The notes below the pieces were generated by a model that was given only the letters and a program-made list of their open reading frames with translations, was not told the origin of the DNA and made no database searches. The position numbers and the translations under genes were made by a program. A stretch of 48,748 nt of DNA from CAZFVY01 sp964522665 (GTDB lineage: Bacteria; Verrucomicrobiota; Verrucomicrobiia; Limisphaerales; CAZFVY01). The stretch is from assembly GCA_964522665.1 (NCBI GenBank), contig CAZFVY010000052.1:1-48748 (forward strand). The letters run 5' to 3'. The first letter of the stretch is position 1. Every line of letters starts with the position of its first letter. Of the stretch, positions 8,583 through 19,726 are shown piece by piece.

Positions 8583-9716
8583 CTACGCCGCCTTCGCGAC
8601 GGCCGCCGAGTAGGCTCCCCGAGCCGCCGCCGGGATTCCCGCCGCTGACTCCTCAATGCCCGGCGCGACCGTCGTGGCCCGACTGATCTTGATGAAGCCG
8701 TCCACTTGGCTCCGACCGCCCCGCACGGTGGTGATGACTTCCTTCACCGGGATGCGCCGCCCGTCCTTCCGCAAATAGGTAAACTCACTTTCGAAACGCC
8801 CGGTTTCGACCGCGCGCCGAATCCCCGCGCGGCATTTCTCGACCCGATCCTCGGCCCCGGCGTAGAGACGCGAGTAATGAAATCCGATGATCTCCGGTTC
8901 CGGGTACCCGCTTAGCCGCTCAGCGGCCGCGTTCCAACTCATGATGTGCCCGCCGGGGCCAAGCAATACGACGGCGCAATCACCGAAACTTTCCGCCAGC
9001 ACGCGGAAGCGCTCCTCGCTACGCCGCAACGCGGCGGCTTCCCGCTCGCTCTGCCGGATTCCCGCGCGAAACAACCAGCCGGAAAAGCCGACGCGCAACG
9101 CCCCGGCCAAGGCGGCCAAGAGCATGGTCCACTTCGCGAATAACGTCGCGCCATTAAGCGCCACCGCCGAACGCGCTAACGCCGCTTGTTCTTCGGCCTC
9201 CCATTCATTCACGACCTTGCCCAAGGCCTCCATGATACGCACGCCCCGGCCCGCCCGGACTTGTTCCGAAGCGTCGCCGTAGCCGTTCGTTCGCCGCAAT
9301 TCGACCATCTGTTTGAATTCGATCACCGCTTGTCCCGTCAGCCGCTCCAAGTCCTCCAGCCGCGGTCGCCGCGCCGGTTCCTCGGACGCTAACTCACGAA
9401 GCCTGACGATCCGCCGGTCCAAGGCGGCCACCGCTTCATGGTAGGGTTTCAAAAACTGTTCCTGTCCGGTAATCACGTACCCACGCGCCCCCCGTTGGAC
9501 GTCCTTTACCAGGGAAAAGACCCGCGCCAGCTCTTCCAGCGCCTCATGCTTCCGACCAGCCCAGCGGGTCGTGTAGATCACGCGCGTCATCGTCAAATAC
9601 GACGCCAGCGCGATCACGCAGAGCGCCGCGACACCCAGCCAATAAGCGGCGCCCACCCGTCTCTCGGAAGAGACCATTGGCTTCACCATCGAGAAATTCG
9701 CCACAACGCGCGCCAC
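8583..9716 (-). CDS. CHASE3-PAS membrane sensor protein without an output domain
   Basis: 377 residues from a GTG at 9716; in-frame ATGs at 9689 and 9677 are equally plausible starts. Order: TM helix (VAALCVIALASYLTM, about 27-42), a CHASE3-type extracytoplasmic helical domain (VFSLVKDVQRGARGYVITG, RLTGQAVIEFKQMVELR, about 50-190), a second TM (AKWTMLLAALAGALRVGF) and one PAS domain (RFRVLAESFGDCAVVLL, SWNAAAERLSGYPEPEIIG, FTYLRKDGRRIPVKEV). In the family these segments normally precede a histidine kinase, GGDEF or methyl-accepting domain. Here the protein stops about 25 residues after the PAS core with a low-complexity alanine-rich tail (AAGIPAAARGAYSAAVAKAA). No kinase remnant is visible downstream in any frame. 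It is either a truncated gene or a genuine stand-alone sensory subunit. Confidence 0.82.
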   Translation of the reverse strand: MARVVANFSMVKPMVSSERRVGAAYWLGVAALCVIALASYLTMTRVIYTTRWAGRKHEALEELARVFSLVKDVQRGARGYVITGQEQFLKPYHEAVAALDRRIVRLRELASEEPARRPRLEDLERLTGQAVIEFKQMVELRRTNGYGDASEQVRAGRGVRIMEALGKVVNEWEAEEQAALARSAVALNGATLFAKWTMLLAALAGALRVGFSGWLFRAGIRQSEREAAALRRSEERFRVLAESFGDCAVVLLGPGGHIMSWNAAAERLSGYPEPEIIGFHYSRLYAGAEDRVEKCRAGIRRAVETGRFESEFTYLRKDGRRIPVKEVITTVRGGRSQVDGFIKISRATTVAPGIEESAAGIPAAARGAYSAAVAKAA

Positions 9717-9830
9717 TCAATCAAACCGACGCCGTGGAAATGCGCGATATTCAGAAAAATTAAGGCGCGCAGGAGGGCGCGAAGTCTGGTTCGGGCGAAT
9801 CAAATCGGACCCGAAGGCTCGCGCGGCGCG

Positions 9831-10877
9831 CTATTCAACCTCCGGCCACCCATCGGCGCGCCAGGTCAGCGGCCGGACGGCAAGTTCACTCTGCCCGCGT
9901 TGGGTCGCGTCGTAGAAATGAACGCTCAACCAGTAGCGCTCACCGTCTTTCAGAATCCCCGCATGGCCGGGACCGATAAACGGTCCGTCGGACTCCAGGA
10001 AGAGCGACCCGCCACCAGCGAGCATATCCCTGCCCTCACGATCGAGATAAGGCCCGGTGATCTTCATCGCGCGACCGACGCGGATATTGTAGGTGCTGTT
10101 GACGCCGCGGCAACAGGCGCCCCAATTCACAAAAAGGTAGTAGTGTCCGTCGTGGGGATAAAGGAACGCCGCCTCAATCGACTCGTGGTAGGCCAGCGAG
10201 TAAAGCGGCGCCTCGGGACTGATCCGCTTGCCCGTGGCAGGGTCGAGCTGCAGCAGTTTGATCCCCCGCCAATAGGAGCCAAATGCCAGCCATAAACCAC
10301 CTTGGAAATCCCGCGTTATCGCCGGGTCGATGGTATTGTAGCTATTGGTTGTACTCGACCGGATCACCAGCCCAGCGTCCTCCCACCGAAACGCCGCATC
10401 GGTCGGGTCCAGGGTTGAATTGATGGCCAGACCGATCGCCGAGGTATTCTTTCCGAACGTGGAAACCGAGTAGTAGAGCAGGTAGCGGCCGTTGACCTCC
10501 ATAACGTCCGGCGCCCAATAAGAATAATTGCGCCCCTTCGCCGGCACGGCCGCGAGCGTCCATTCGGGGGCGTTGGTGAACACGGGCGGGCCAGCCACCC
10601 ACGTTTGCAGGTCACGGGAATGAAAAGACGGGGCGCCCAGTCCCGTATAAAAGAGCCAATACTCATCCTTGCAGCGGACGATGGTACTGGGATCGTGGAC
10701 GCGAATCGGGCGCTTGCCCAGCCGTTCAAGTTTCGCGATCGCCGCCGGGTCAACCGGAGCCACGGTGCGTTGCGGCGTGGCCGTCGGCGGCGGAAGGCGC
10801 TGGATTTGTGGAACCAGTTGGCCGAGCGCGGCCACCACTACCGAGGAGACGAGAATGACCACTACCACGGGTTTCAT
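9831..10877 (-). CDS. Glycoside hydrolase family 43, arabinan endo-1,5-alpha-L-arabinosidase-like
   Basis: 348 residues from the ATG at 10877, which opens a clean signal/anchor segment (MKPVVVVILVSSVVVAALG); the frame upstream of it looks non-coding. The five-bladed propeller of GH43 is recognised from HDPSTIVRCKDEYWLFYTG (catalytic base Asp), NYSYWAPDVMEVNGRYLLYY (second Asp), NTIDPAITRDFQGGLWLAFGS and YHESIEAAFLYPHDGHYYLF (catalytic acid Glu in IEAAF), followed by NWGACCRGVNSTYNI and PGHAGI. This pattern is closest to endo-arabinanases, which cleave alpha-1,5 arabinan from plant pectin. Exact substrate is inference. The enzyme is probably exported. It is transcribed toward the sensor gene, 114 bp away. 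Confidence 0.92.
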   Translation of the reverse strand: MKPVVVVILVSSVVVAALGQLVPQIQRLPPPTATPQRTVAPVDPAAIAKLERLGKRPIRVHDPSTIVRCKDEYWLFYTGLGAPSFHSRDLQTWVAGPPVFTNAPEWTLAAVPAKGRNYSYWAPDVMEVNGRYLLYYSVSTFGKNTSAIGLAINSTLDPTDAAFRWEDAGLVIRSSTTNSYNTIDPAITRDFQGGLWLAFGSYWRGIKLLQLDPATGKRISPEAPLYSLAYHESIEAAFLYPHDGHYYLFVNWGACCRGVNSTYNIRVGRAMKITGPYLDREGRDMLAGGGSLFLESDGPFIGPGHAGILKDGERYWLSVHFYDATQRGQSELAVRPLTWRADGWPEVE

Positions 10878-11024
10878 GGCACGGTCCGGCGTGATTCGCG
10901 ACAAGGGCGCATTGACCGATATAGTGGGGTCGGCCACTGAAGGGCGCAAGACCGTTGGATCCCCGGGCCAGGGCAGACGCATCTAAATCCTGCCGTGCGA
11001 GTCGTGTCGCCCCGTTTTTGAGCA

Positions 11025-11340
11025 ATGGCGGCTTCCTTCGGTTTTAGGAGACGATCGAGTGAAAGAATCCTGGAGGGATTCCGTCCCAAAGCCCAAGGAT
11101 GTCCCGCGCCGCGGGCAACCTTGGGAATCCGGTCCGTGCCGATCCAACCCCGAAGCGGGTTGTGGCGCTTACTTAAGCCCACGTCTGGTAGCTGGGGATG
11201 GCGCGCTGCGCCGTCAGCGCCGCTTAGCGGCGCCATTGGATGACTGTTGCGGACGTCCTGGTCCATTCGTTCCGCCCCGCCTTCGCTTCGCTGCGGCGGG
11301 ACGATGACATGGCAGCGCGATGTCCCTACCACTCTAGGCG
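11025..11340. repeat. Hairpin-rich intergenic stretch, possible dispersed repeat
   Basis: This part of the 774-bp gap between the GH43 gene and the response regulator is rich in small inverted repeats: GAATCC/GGATTC at 11065-11081 (5-bp spacer) and GCGCCGCTTAGCGGCGC at 11217-11233. Its six-frame translations (for example a frame with ILEGFRPKAQGCP) resemble spurious peptides often annotated at multiple loci in PVC genomes, suggesting a dispersed non-coding repeat. That recollection is from memory and has not been checked. No gene is supported here. Confidence 0.35.
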
Positions 11341-11593
11341 TTTAACGACCACGCAAATAACTATGCGGCAAAGTTTTATCGCTTAAGTAAGCGCCATTCC
11401 TCCGCTGGGGTTGAAGGAAGGCACGGGCGCAAAAATGGATGACCTTTTGAATGGGAATCCGGTTACGGCAACAAGTTCCTCGCGACTACAACGGGGTCAA
11501 ATCGAGAATCCCGTGGGATTGGTAACAACCGTCGGCGGGTTCCACAATTAGATGCGTTTGCCCTGAGCCCGGGGCGCCCGATCGCCAACCGCG
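11341..11593. other. Intergenic, no feature recognised
   Basis: This part of the gap upstream of the 11594 inverted repeat is more A+T-rich than its surroundings. No open frame with protein-like composition and no strong hairpin was noticed. Confidence 0.4.
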
Positions 11594-11653
11594 AGTGTAG
11601 TGTCTCATAATTAACTGGCCGCGAATGACCAGCAATTCATGAGACACTACACT
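11594..11653. repeat. 60-bp element with perfect 15-bp terminal inverted repeats
   Basis: AGTGTAGTGTCTCAT at 11594-11608 is perfectly inverted at 11639-11653, with an inner CTGG/CCAG pair (11615-11618 and 11629-11632) around a 10-base loop. The right arm overlaps the stop codon of the response regulator gene (TAG complement at 11652-11654). There is no T-run on either side, so it is not a standard intrinsic terminator. It could be a miniature mobile element or a protein-binding palindrome; no target duplication was seen next to it. Confidence 0.75.
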
Positions 11654-12350
11654 AGTTGCCAGCGGCGGTCCCGACGCGGCTTTCCGAATCTTCGCCGTCT
11701 TCGGCGAGTTCCTGCTTGAACTCGGGATAAACCGCGGCGTCGAGCTGGCCGCGCTGAATCAACTCGCGCAGATCGCGGATGATCGTGCGTCGCGACACGC
11801 GACAATCGCGGGACAATCGCGATATGTTCGGCCGGTCGCCGGAGCCGCGCAGGCGTTTGAGCAAGTCGTGCTGGCGCGCCAGACGTTCGGTAAATCGACG
11901 GTCGGGTTCAATATCGTCGGTCTTTTCGCTCCGTTCCAGCGACTGAAGCATGCGCACGGCCTCCCCAAAGCCACACTCGGTCAAGGCGACTTCCACGGTG
12001 CGTTCGAGTTCATCGATATCGACCGGCTTTTCGAGGACAAAATCGGCGGAATAGGGACCGGAGAGCGCCTTGACTTGCGAACGGATATCGAGCGTGCCGG
12101 AAATGATGATCACCGGGACGTGCGCCGCCACCGCCTTGACGCACGGCAGATAGTCGGCGCCGCGCTCACCTCGGTCCAGGATGTGGTCGAGGATGATCAG
12201 GTCAGGGAGGCCCTTGCCCAATTCCGCCAAGGCCGCGCTCACCGTCTGCACGCCGGTTATACGGTAACGGTTTAAAACGTCTCCGTACAACCTCAATTGC
12301 TCGGGGTCATCTTCGATGATCAGAATGGACGCAATCGGTGGCGGATGCAT
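11652..12350 (-). CDS. Response regulator, receiver plus C-terminal HTH
   Basis: 232 residues from the ATG at 12350 (a TTG directly before it is also in frame). The receiver domain has the acidic pocket (IIEDD, residues 11-15), phosphoacceptor D55 (DLIILDH), the Ser of VIIISGT and Lys in VLEKPVD. A linker rich in charged residues leads to a helix-turn-helix (PNISRLSRDCRVSRRTIIRDLRELIQRG, about 175-202) that looks like the DeoR/HTH_11 type used by small DNA-binding regulators. It should act as a phosphorylation-controlled transcription factor. The kinase gene directly upstream ends 71 bp before it, and a motif shared with the kinase promoter region lies at 12385-12407. The stop codon lies inside an inverted repeat, so the C-terminus may have been altered by that element. 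Confidence 0.9.
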   Translation of the reverse strand: MHPPPIASILIIEDDPEQLRLYGDVLNRYRITGVQTVSAALAELGKGLPDLIILDHILDRGERGADYLPCVKAVAAHVPVIIISGTLDIRSQVKALSGPYSADFVLEKPVDIDELERTVEVALTECGFGEAVRMLQSLERSEKTDDIEPDRRFTERLARQHDLLKRLRGSGDRPNISRLSRDCRVSRRTIIRDLRELIQRGQLDAAVYPEFKQELAEDGEDSESRVGTAAGN

Positions 12351-12384
12351 CAATGCCGGAGGTTACCAAATCAAACCTCGAACT

Positions 12385-12407
12385 GCCAAGTGGGCATTTG
12401 GCGCACA
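12385..12407 (-). promoter_or_regulatory. Candidate operator upstream of the response regulator
   Basis: Read on the minus strand the site begins TGTGCGCCAAATGC and ends TTGGC. It contains the inverted pair GCCAA/TTGGC with an 8-base spacer. It lies 35-57 bases upstream of the regulator start and matches a site upstream of the kinase gene (15707-15728) at 20 of 22 positions with one gap, in the same orientation. A binding site for the adjacent HTH regulator is inferred. Confidence 0.55.
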
Positions 12408-12421
12408 CCCCGGAATATCCG

Positions 12422-15625
<3,204 letters not shown>

Positions 15626-15706
15626 GGATCGGGTTAACCGGCGCCCGCGCGAGCCGGGATAAGCGACGGTTTTGACGGGGAGCCTACACGGGGCGGCGAA
15701 ACGACG

Positions 15707-15728
15707 CCAGTGTGCATCTGGCGCACAT
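15707..15728 (-). promoter_or_regulatory. Candidate operator upstream of the propeller kinase gene
   Basis: On the minus strand the site begins TGTGCGCCAGATGC and ends CTGGC. It has the perfect inverted pair GCCAG/CTGGC with a 7-base spacer, and TGTGC/GCACA also pair. It lies 82-103 bases upstream of the kinase start. The arms covary with the second copy at 12385 (GCCAA/TTGGC), as expected for a palindromic protein-binding site. Confidence 0.55.
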
Positions 15729-15764
15729 TATCAAGGGGACATGACGACGGCTGAGCCGCGGGCG

Positions 15765-16568
15765 CTAAATCTGCGAATAATCCGTCCGTTTAAGGAAGAC
15801 GCTGACGACCTTCGAGACGTTGTCCTTGTATTTTGGATCTCCGCTAAGCTGCTTCCAGACCGGGGCGGCGAAGAAACCCTGCCAATGCTTTTGATGCGCG
15901 GCCTTGTCTTCCCCGGAAACCATGTAAACCAAGTTTGGCAGGCGCCCGCCGATCAGCGTTTGGGCGAAAAAGACCGGCGTCAGCCCAACCTCGCGCATCA
16001 GCGGGATTTCACCGCTATTAAACATCAAAACCTTGTTGGCGCCCTTGACCTCGCTGTGGCTCTCATAGGTGCGCAGCTCGAAAATCCACGGTTTCTTTTC
16101 AGCGGCCGACGGCGGCGCTTCCAGGCGTTTCATGCCGTCAAACGCGACGCTGAGCGAGCTTTCGATCCGATTATAAGCCGGCTCGGACTTGGGCGCGTTC
16201 AGGTAATCCGCTCCGGCCTGCAAATACTCTGAGTCGGCGCCGACCCGGGCGGGTACGCTGGCGACCAGTTCGAGGGAATCGTAGGGAATAAGGACGTACA
16301 TTTTCGTGACTTCGGCGCCTTCCAGGGGCGTGAAGACGCCGATGGGGCGGACCCCGGCGCGGTTGTAAGCCGGGATAGCCGCAGCGCGCCAGTATTCGTC
16401 AATCAACTTTTGCTGGCGTTCCGAGTCGATCGTGTACTGACGCAATTCAAAATATTGCGCCCTTTGACCGGCGCCCGTTTGGGCCTCAGCCTCGGTGGAG
16501 ATCAATTGGCTAATCCCCACGACTGAGCCGAGTGCGACCGCGGATTTAACAAATGTTCGACGTTTCAT
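15765..16568 (-). CDS. NIPSNAP family protein, exported
   Basis: 267 residues from the ATG at 16568; an upstream in-frame start would add 13 residues before the signal. The N-terminus KRRTFVKSAVALGSVVGIS is a Tat-like signal ending near TEAEAQ. Two NIPSNAP-type ferredoxin-fold repeats follow: FELRQYTIDSERQQKLIDEYW with IGVFTPLEG, and IFELRTYESHSEVKGANKVLMF with IGGRLPNLVYM and HWQGFFAAPVWKQL. Tandem NIPSNAP proteins with Tat signals are frequent in Verrucomicrobia and Acidobacteria; their chemistry is unknown. Located downstream of the aldo/keto reductase gene (80-bp gap, same strand), so the two may be co-transcribed. Confidence 0.9.
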   Translation of the reverse strand: MKRRTFVKSAVALGSVVGISQLISTEAEAQTGAGQRAQYFELRQYTIDSERQQKLIDEYWRAAAIPAYNRAGVRPIGVFTPLEGAEVTKMYVLIPYDSLELVASVPARVGADSEYLQAGADYLNAPKSEPAYNRIESSLSVAFDGMKRLEAPPSAAEKKPWIFELRTYESHSEVKGANKVLMFNSGEIPLMREVGLTPVFFAQTLIGGRLPNLVYMVSGEDKAAHQKHWQGFFAAPVWKQLSGDPKYKDNVSKVVSVFLKRTDYSQI

Positions 16569-16648
16569 AATTATCAATAGACGGTCCAACCAGACAGGGT
16601 CATTCAACCGTATTCCGCCCTAAATCATTGCTCGCGCGCCGCCGGCGT

Positions 16649-17830
16649 TCAACTTTGGCTCAGGCGCTTGACCGGCGCCTCAAACAACATCCGATGCGCT
16701 TCCTCCAGGATTCCGGGGATGCGGCCTTTAAACGGGCTGCGTTCGAGGACCGGCGCCAGATTGAGTTCCGACAGTCGTCCGGCGTTTTCGCCGGGGAACC
16801 AATGGTCCGCCTGCCCGAGGAGGTTGTAACGCATCTTGGCCCAATCGACCAGGCCGAGGGCCTTGGCGTAGGTCCAGAGGCGCAGTATCTCCGACACATT
16901 CACCTTGCCGGGCACGTCAATGTATTCCGGCAAACCCTTGGACCAGCCCAACCGCCAATCGCGACCCAATTCCCGTTCAAGTTCCGCCTCGAGCCGCGCC
17001 TGAATTGGCGCCACGACGGCTTCGATCCGATCGTAGAATTCCAGCGCCTGGACGTGTTCATCGAAGTCGCCCGGACGCGCGGCGCCGCAGCTCAGCGTAT
17101 GCACCTGCGGCCGGCCGAGGCAATAGAGACCATTGAATTGCATCGGGGTCAGCGGCGCGCACAGTTTCACGAGCTTGGGCGGCGGCGAGTAGAGTTTTCC
17201 GCCTTTGTCATTCGGACTGATGATGAAGACGCCCATGTCCCGCTCGGCGGCCGCCTCGATGGTGGACCAGTTCAAATCGTTGACGAAATACCAATGGACG
17301 TTGAAATAATCGAATTCATCGCTCTGGACGGCTTCCAGAATGATGTCGGTCGTCGCGTGCGTGGAAAAACCGACGAACCGCGCGCGGCCCTCGCGCTGCA
17401 GCTTGCGCGCGGCGGCGACGCAGCCGTTCTTCTGCAATGACCACTGCAGTAATTGCCGATGGTTGATGCCGTGCAAGGAGAGCAGATCGACGTGATCCAG
17501 CCCGAGATACTTCATCGACTTGTCGAAGGTTTTGAGAAAATCCTCGGGGTTTTCGTGGGGCGCGACTTTGGTTTGGACGATGATCTTGTCGCGCGGAAGC
17601 GTCGGGAGCACCCGCCCAAGTTGCATCTCGGACGAGCCGTAGCCGCGGGCGGTTTCGATGTGATTGATGCCGAGCGCAATCGCCCGGTGAATCGTCGCCT
17701 CCAGGTTCGCCTGGTTGTCGGGCGGCACCTCTTTAGGGTCCACGTCCTGCCACTTGTACTGGTAGCGCATGCCGCCGCAGGAAAAAACGGGCATCTGCAA
17801 TTCGGTTCTACCAAAGCGCCGGTATTTCAT
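16649..17830 (-). CDS. Aldo/keto reductase
   Basis: 393 residues from the ATG at 17830, where the family start KYRRFGRTELQMPVFSCGGM is found; the open frame upstream is spurious. NADPH-dependent reductase TIM barrel: INHIETARGYGSSEMQLGRVL carries the catalytic Tyr, with Thr-Ala replacing the usual Asp-Thr-Ala order (ETA for DTA); VQTKVAP carries the Lys and LLSLHGIN the His. ARFVGFSTHA and FDYFNVHWYFV are normal late-barrel strands. The C-terminus (about residues 290-393) is longer than a minimal reductase and includes WTYAKALGLVDWAKMRYNLLG, seen in the subgroup with a C-terminal extension. Substrate unknown. The sulfatase gene is 94 bp upstream on the same strand. Confidence 0.92.
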   Translation of the reverse strand: MKYRRFGRTELQMPVFSCGGMRYQYKWQDVDPKEVPPDNQANLEATIHRAIALGINHIETARGYGSSEMQLGRVLPTLPRDKIIVQTKVAPHENPEDFLKTFDKSMKYLGLDHVDLLSLHGINHRQLLQWSLQKNGCVAAARKLQREGRARFVGFSTHATTDIILEAVQSDEFDYFNVHWYFVNDLNWSTIEAAAERDMGVFIISPNDKGGKLYSPPPKLVKLCAPLTPMQFNGLYCLGRPQVHTLSCGAARPGDFDEHVQALEFYDRIEAVVAPIQARLEAELERELGRDWRLGWSKGLPEYIDVPGKVNVSEILRLWTYAKALGLVDWAKMRYNLLGQADHWFPGENAGRLSELNLAPVLERSPFKGRIPGILEEAHRMLFEAPVKRLSQS

Positions 17831-17924
17831 CGGCGCCGAGTATTGCGGATCGGCGGCCCCGAGGCAACGATGGATGGACTGAGATTCGATGGACGAATGG
17901 GCGTTCGTCGCCCGAATGCGGGCG

Positions 17925-19505
17925 TCAATGGCGCTCGTCGGTTCGCGGTCTCCTCGCGCCCACGGGCGACGCTTGGGCGACCGGGCCGGAGTGAAGCAGC
18001 TTTCCGAGTTCGGCAATCGTACCGGCCGAAGCAGGATCGCGCGCGAGGTTTTTGTGCTCCCGCGGGTCGCCTTGCAGATCATATAACTCGACGCCCCGTC
18101 GGCCCTCGTCCCACTCGGTGTAACACCATCGCTCCGTCCGCACCGAACGGCCGAGCCAGTCCTCGCGCGCGACGAGGGTGAAGGCCGGATACTCCCACGC
18201 GGCGCCGGGGTTCCTCAACAGCGGGACCAAGCTCCGGCCCTCGAGGCCCGGCGGCAGCGTCGTCCCGCAGAGTTCCACCAAGGTGGGATAGATATCGACG
18301 AACTCAACGACGCGGAAGCACGCTTGCCCGGTGGATTTCTGACGCGGGTCCACGATGATCAACGGGGCGCGCGCGCATGGCTCGAAGAGGGAGCCTTTCG
18401 CCCACATACCTTTCTCACCAAGGTGCCAGCCGTGGTCACCCCAGAGAACGACAACGGTGTTGTCGCGAAGCCCCGATCGATCCAAGGCGTCGAGGACGCG
18501 GCCGAGTTGCTCGTCCATGAAGCTGGTGCAGGCATAGTAGGCGACAATGGCCTCGCGCGCCCGCTCCGCGCTGACGCGTTCTTCAAAGAAAAGGTCGAGG
18601 TTCTGACGCAGGGCATAGCGCGGAACGGAGTCGTCGGCCGTTGGGGTGGGCGCAAAATCCTCCGGCAGCGGGATCTGGTCGGCGTGGTAAAGATCGAAGA
18701 AACGCTGCGGCGCCCGCAACGGCACGTGGGGTTTGTAGAAGCCGACCCCGAGGAAGAACGGTTGGTCCGTCCCCGCCCGTCGTTCCAGGAGCGCTACGGC
18801 TTCGTTCGCGTTCTTGACGTCCGCAGTCCATTCGTAGGCTTTCGCGCGGGCGGCGGCGCCCTTTTCCTCGGCGGGCGGAACCGGGCCAAAAACGTTGGCC
18901 CAGGTGCGCAACATTCGCGCGAAGTCGGTGGAAGGCGCGGTAAGCGAGCGGTACGGCTCGAACCGGGTAAGATCGGCCAACATCTGGGCGTGGAGTTCCT
19001 GACTCTTGCGAACCCATTTCTCGCCGGCGCTCCAGGCGGGCGGATACTCGTCACCGGTCGGTTCCTCGGCGAACCAGCGTTTCATCAAGTCCTTGTCGAA
19101 ATGATAAATCTTCCCCAGCAGGCGCACCTGGTAGCCCGACTGCCGGAAATGTTCCGGCAAGGTGACCCAGTCCGGCCCCAACAAGGCCGGCCAGGCGAAG
19201 TCCACCGTCTCGGTCGTGGTCGGATAACGCCCCAAGAGCAACGAAACCCGCGACGGATTGCAGAGCGGGAACTGACAATAGGCTCGGTCAAATCGGACTC
19301 CGCGGCGCGCCAATTGATCCAGGTTCGGCGTTTTGACAATCGGATCGCCGTAGCAACCAAGACGCGTATTGAGATCATCGACGGCGATGAATAGCACGTT
19401 GGGACGCCGCGGCGCTACCGACTTGGGTGAATCGGCGGCGCGAACCGTCCCCGTCAGCAGGCAGGCGAGGACGAGCAGGGTCAGGCGCGCGGGATGGTTT
19501 CGCAT
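17925..19505 (-). CDS. Secreted sulfatase, iduronate-2-sulfatase-like
   Basis: 526 residues from the ATG at 19505, which opens a signal peptide (ARLTLLVLACLLTGTVRAAD). Formylglycine-dependent sulfatase: metal-binding VLFIAVDDLNTRLGCYGD (Asp pair), the modification motif C-N-P-S-R in FPLCNPSRVSLLLGRYP, FLGVGFYKPHVPL (Lys, His), and the second metal site in VVLWGDHGWHLGEKGMWAKG. Order and spacing match the iduronate-2-sulfatase-like branch (S1 family) used on sulfated polysaccharides by PVC bacteria. The Cys would need a formylglycine-generating enzyme or anSME, neither seen here. Divergent from the glycosylase gene over 221 bp; same strand as the reductase and NIPSNAP genes. Confidence 0.94.
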   Translation of the reverse strand: MRNHPARLTLLVLACLLTGTVRAADSPKSVAPRRPNVLFIAVDDLNTRLGCYGDPIVKTPNLDQLARRGVRFDRAYCQFPLCNPSRVSLLLGRYPTTTETVDFAWPALLGPDWVTLPEHFRQSGYQVRLLGKIYHFDKDLMKRWFAEEPTGDEYPPAWSAGEKWVRKSQELHAQMLADLTRFEPYRSLTAPSTDFARMLRTWANVFGPVPPAEEKGAAARAKAYEWTADVKNANEAVALLERRAGTDQPFFLGVGFYKPHVPLRAPQRFFDLYHADQIPLPEDFAPTPTADDSVPRYALRQNLDLFFEERVSAERAREAIVAYYACTSFMDEQLGRVLDALDRSGLRDNTVVVLWGDHGWHLGEKGMWAKGSLFEPCARAPLIIVDPRQKSTGQACFRVVEFVDIYPTLVELCGTTLPPGLEGRSLVPLLRNPGAAWEYPAFTLVAREDWLGRSVRTERWCYTEWDEGRRGVELYDLQGDPREHKNLARDPASAGTIAELGKLLHSGPVAQASPVGARRPRTDERH

Positions 19506-19726
19506 GGTTCGCTCGGGATGGTGTAGTCGCCGCGCGAGCGAATGGGAATTCTTTTTCGCTCGAGCGCCCACAATTAGAAAACCACTGAAGACGCCATGTT
19601 GGGCGGCTCGAGATCGAGACTTCACCGCGAGCGGCCGAAATCTCGACGAGCGCCGAGACGCGGAATACGATGGGTCGAAACTTTGGCCCTGGATCAGCGC
19701 GAAAGCCGACCGAAGCCACAACCGGA

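Noticed and set aside
8310..8648. 112-codon plus-strand frame in the isomerase-sensor gap
   Set aside because: No domain, signal or ribosome site; the terminator hairpin at 8511-8560 lies inside it.
15707..15728. Sigma54 promoter reading of the operator motif
   Set aside because: On the minus strand a TGGC is followed by GC at a spacing one base short of the -24/-12 consensus, and the second copy has no -12 element.
16628..17440. 270-codon plus-strand frame
   Set aside because: Antisense to the aldo/keto reductase.
18324..19394. 356-codon plus-strand frame
   Set aside because: Antisense to the sulfatase.
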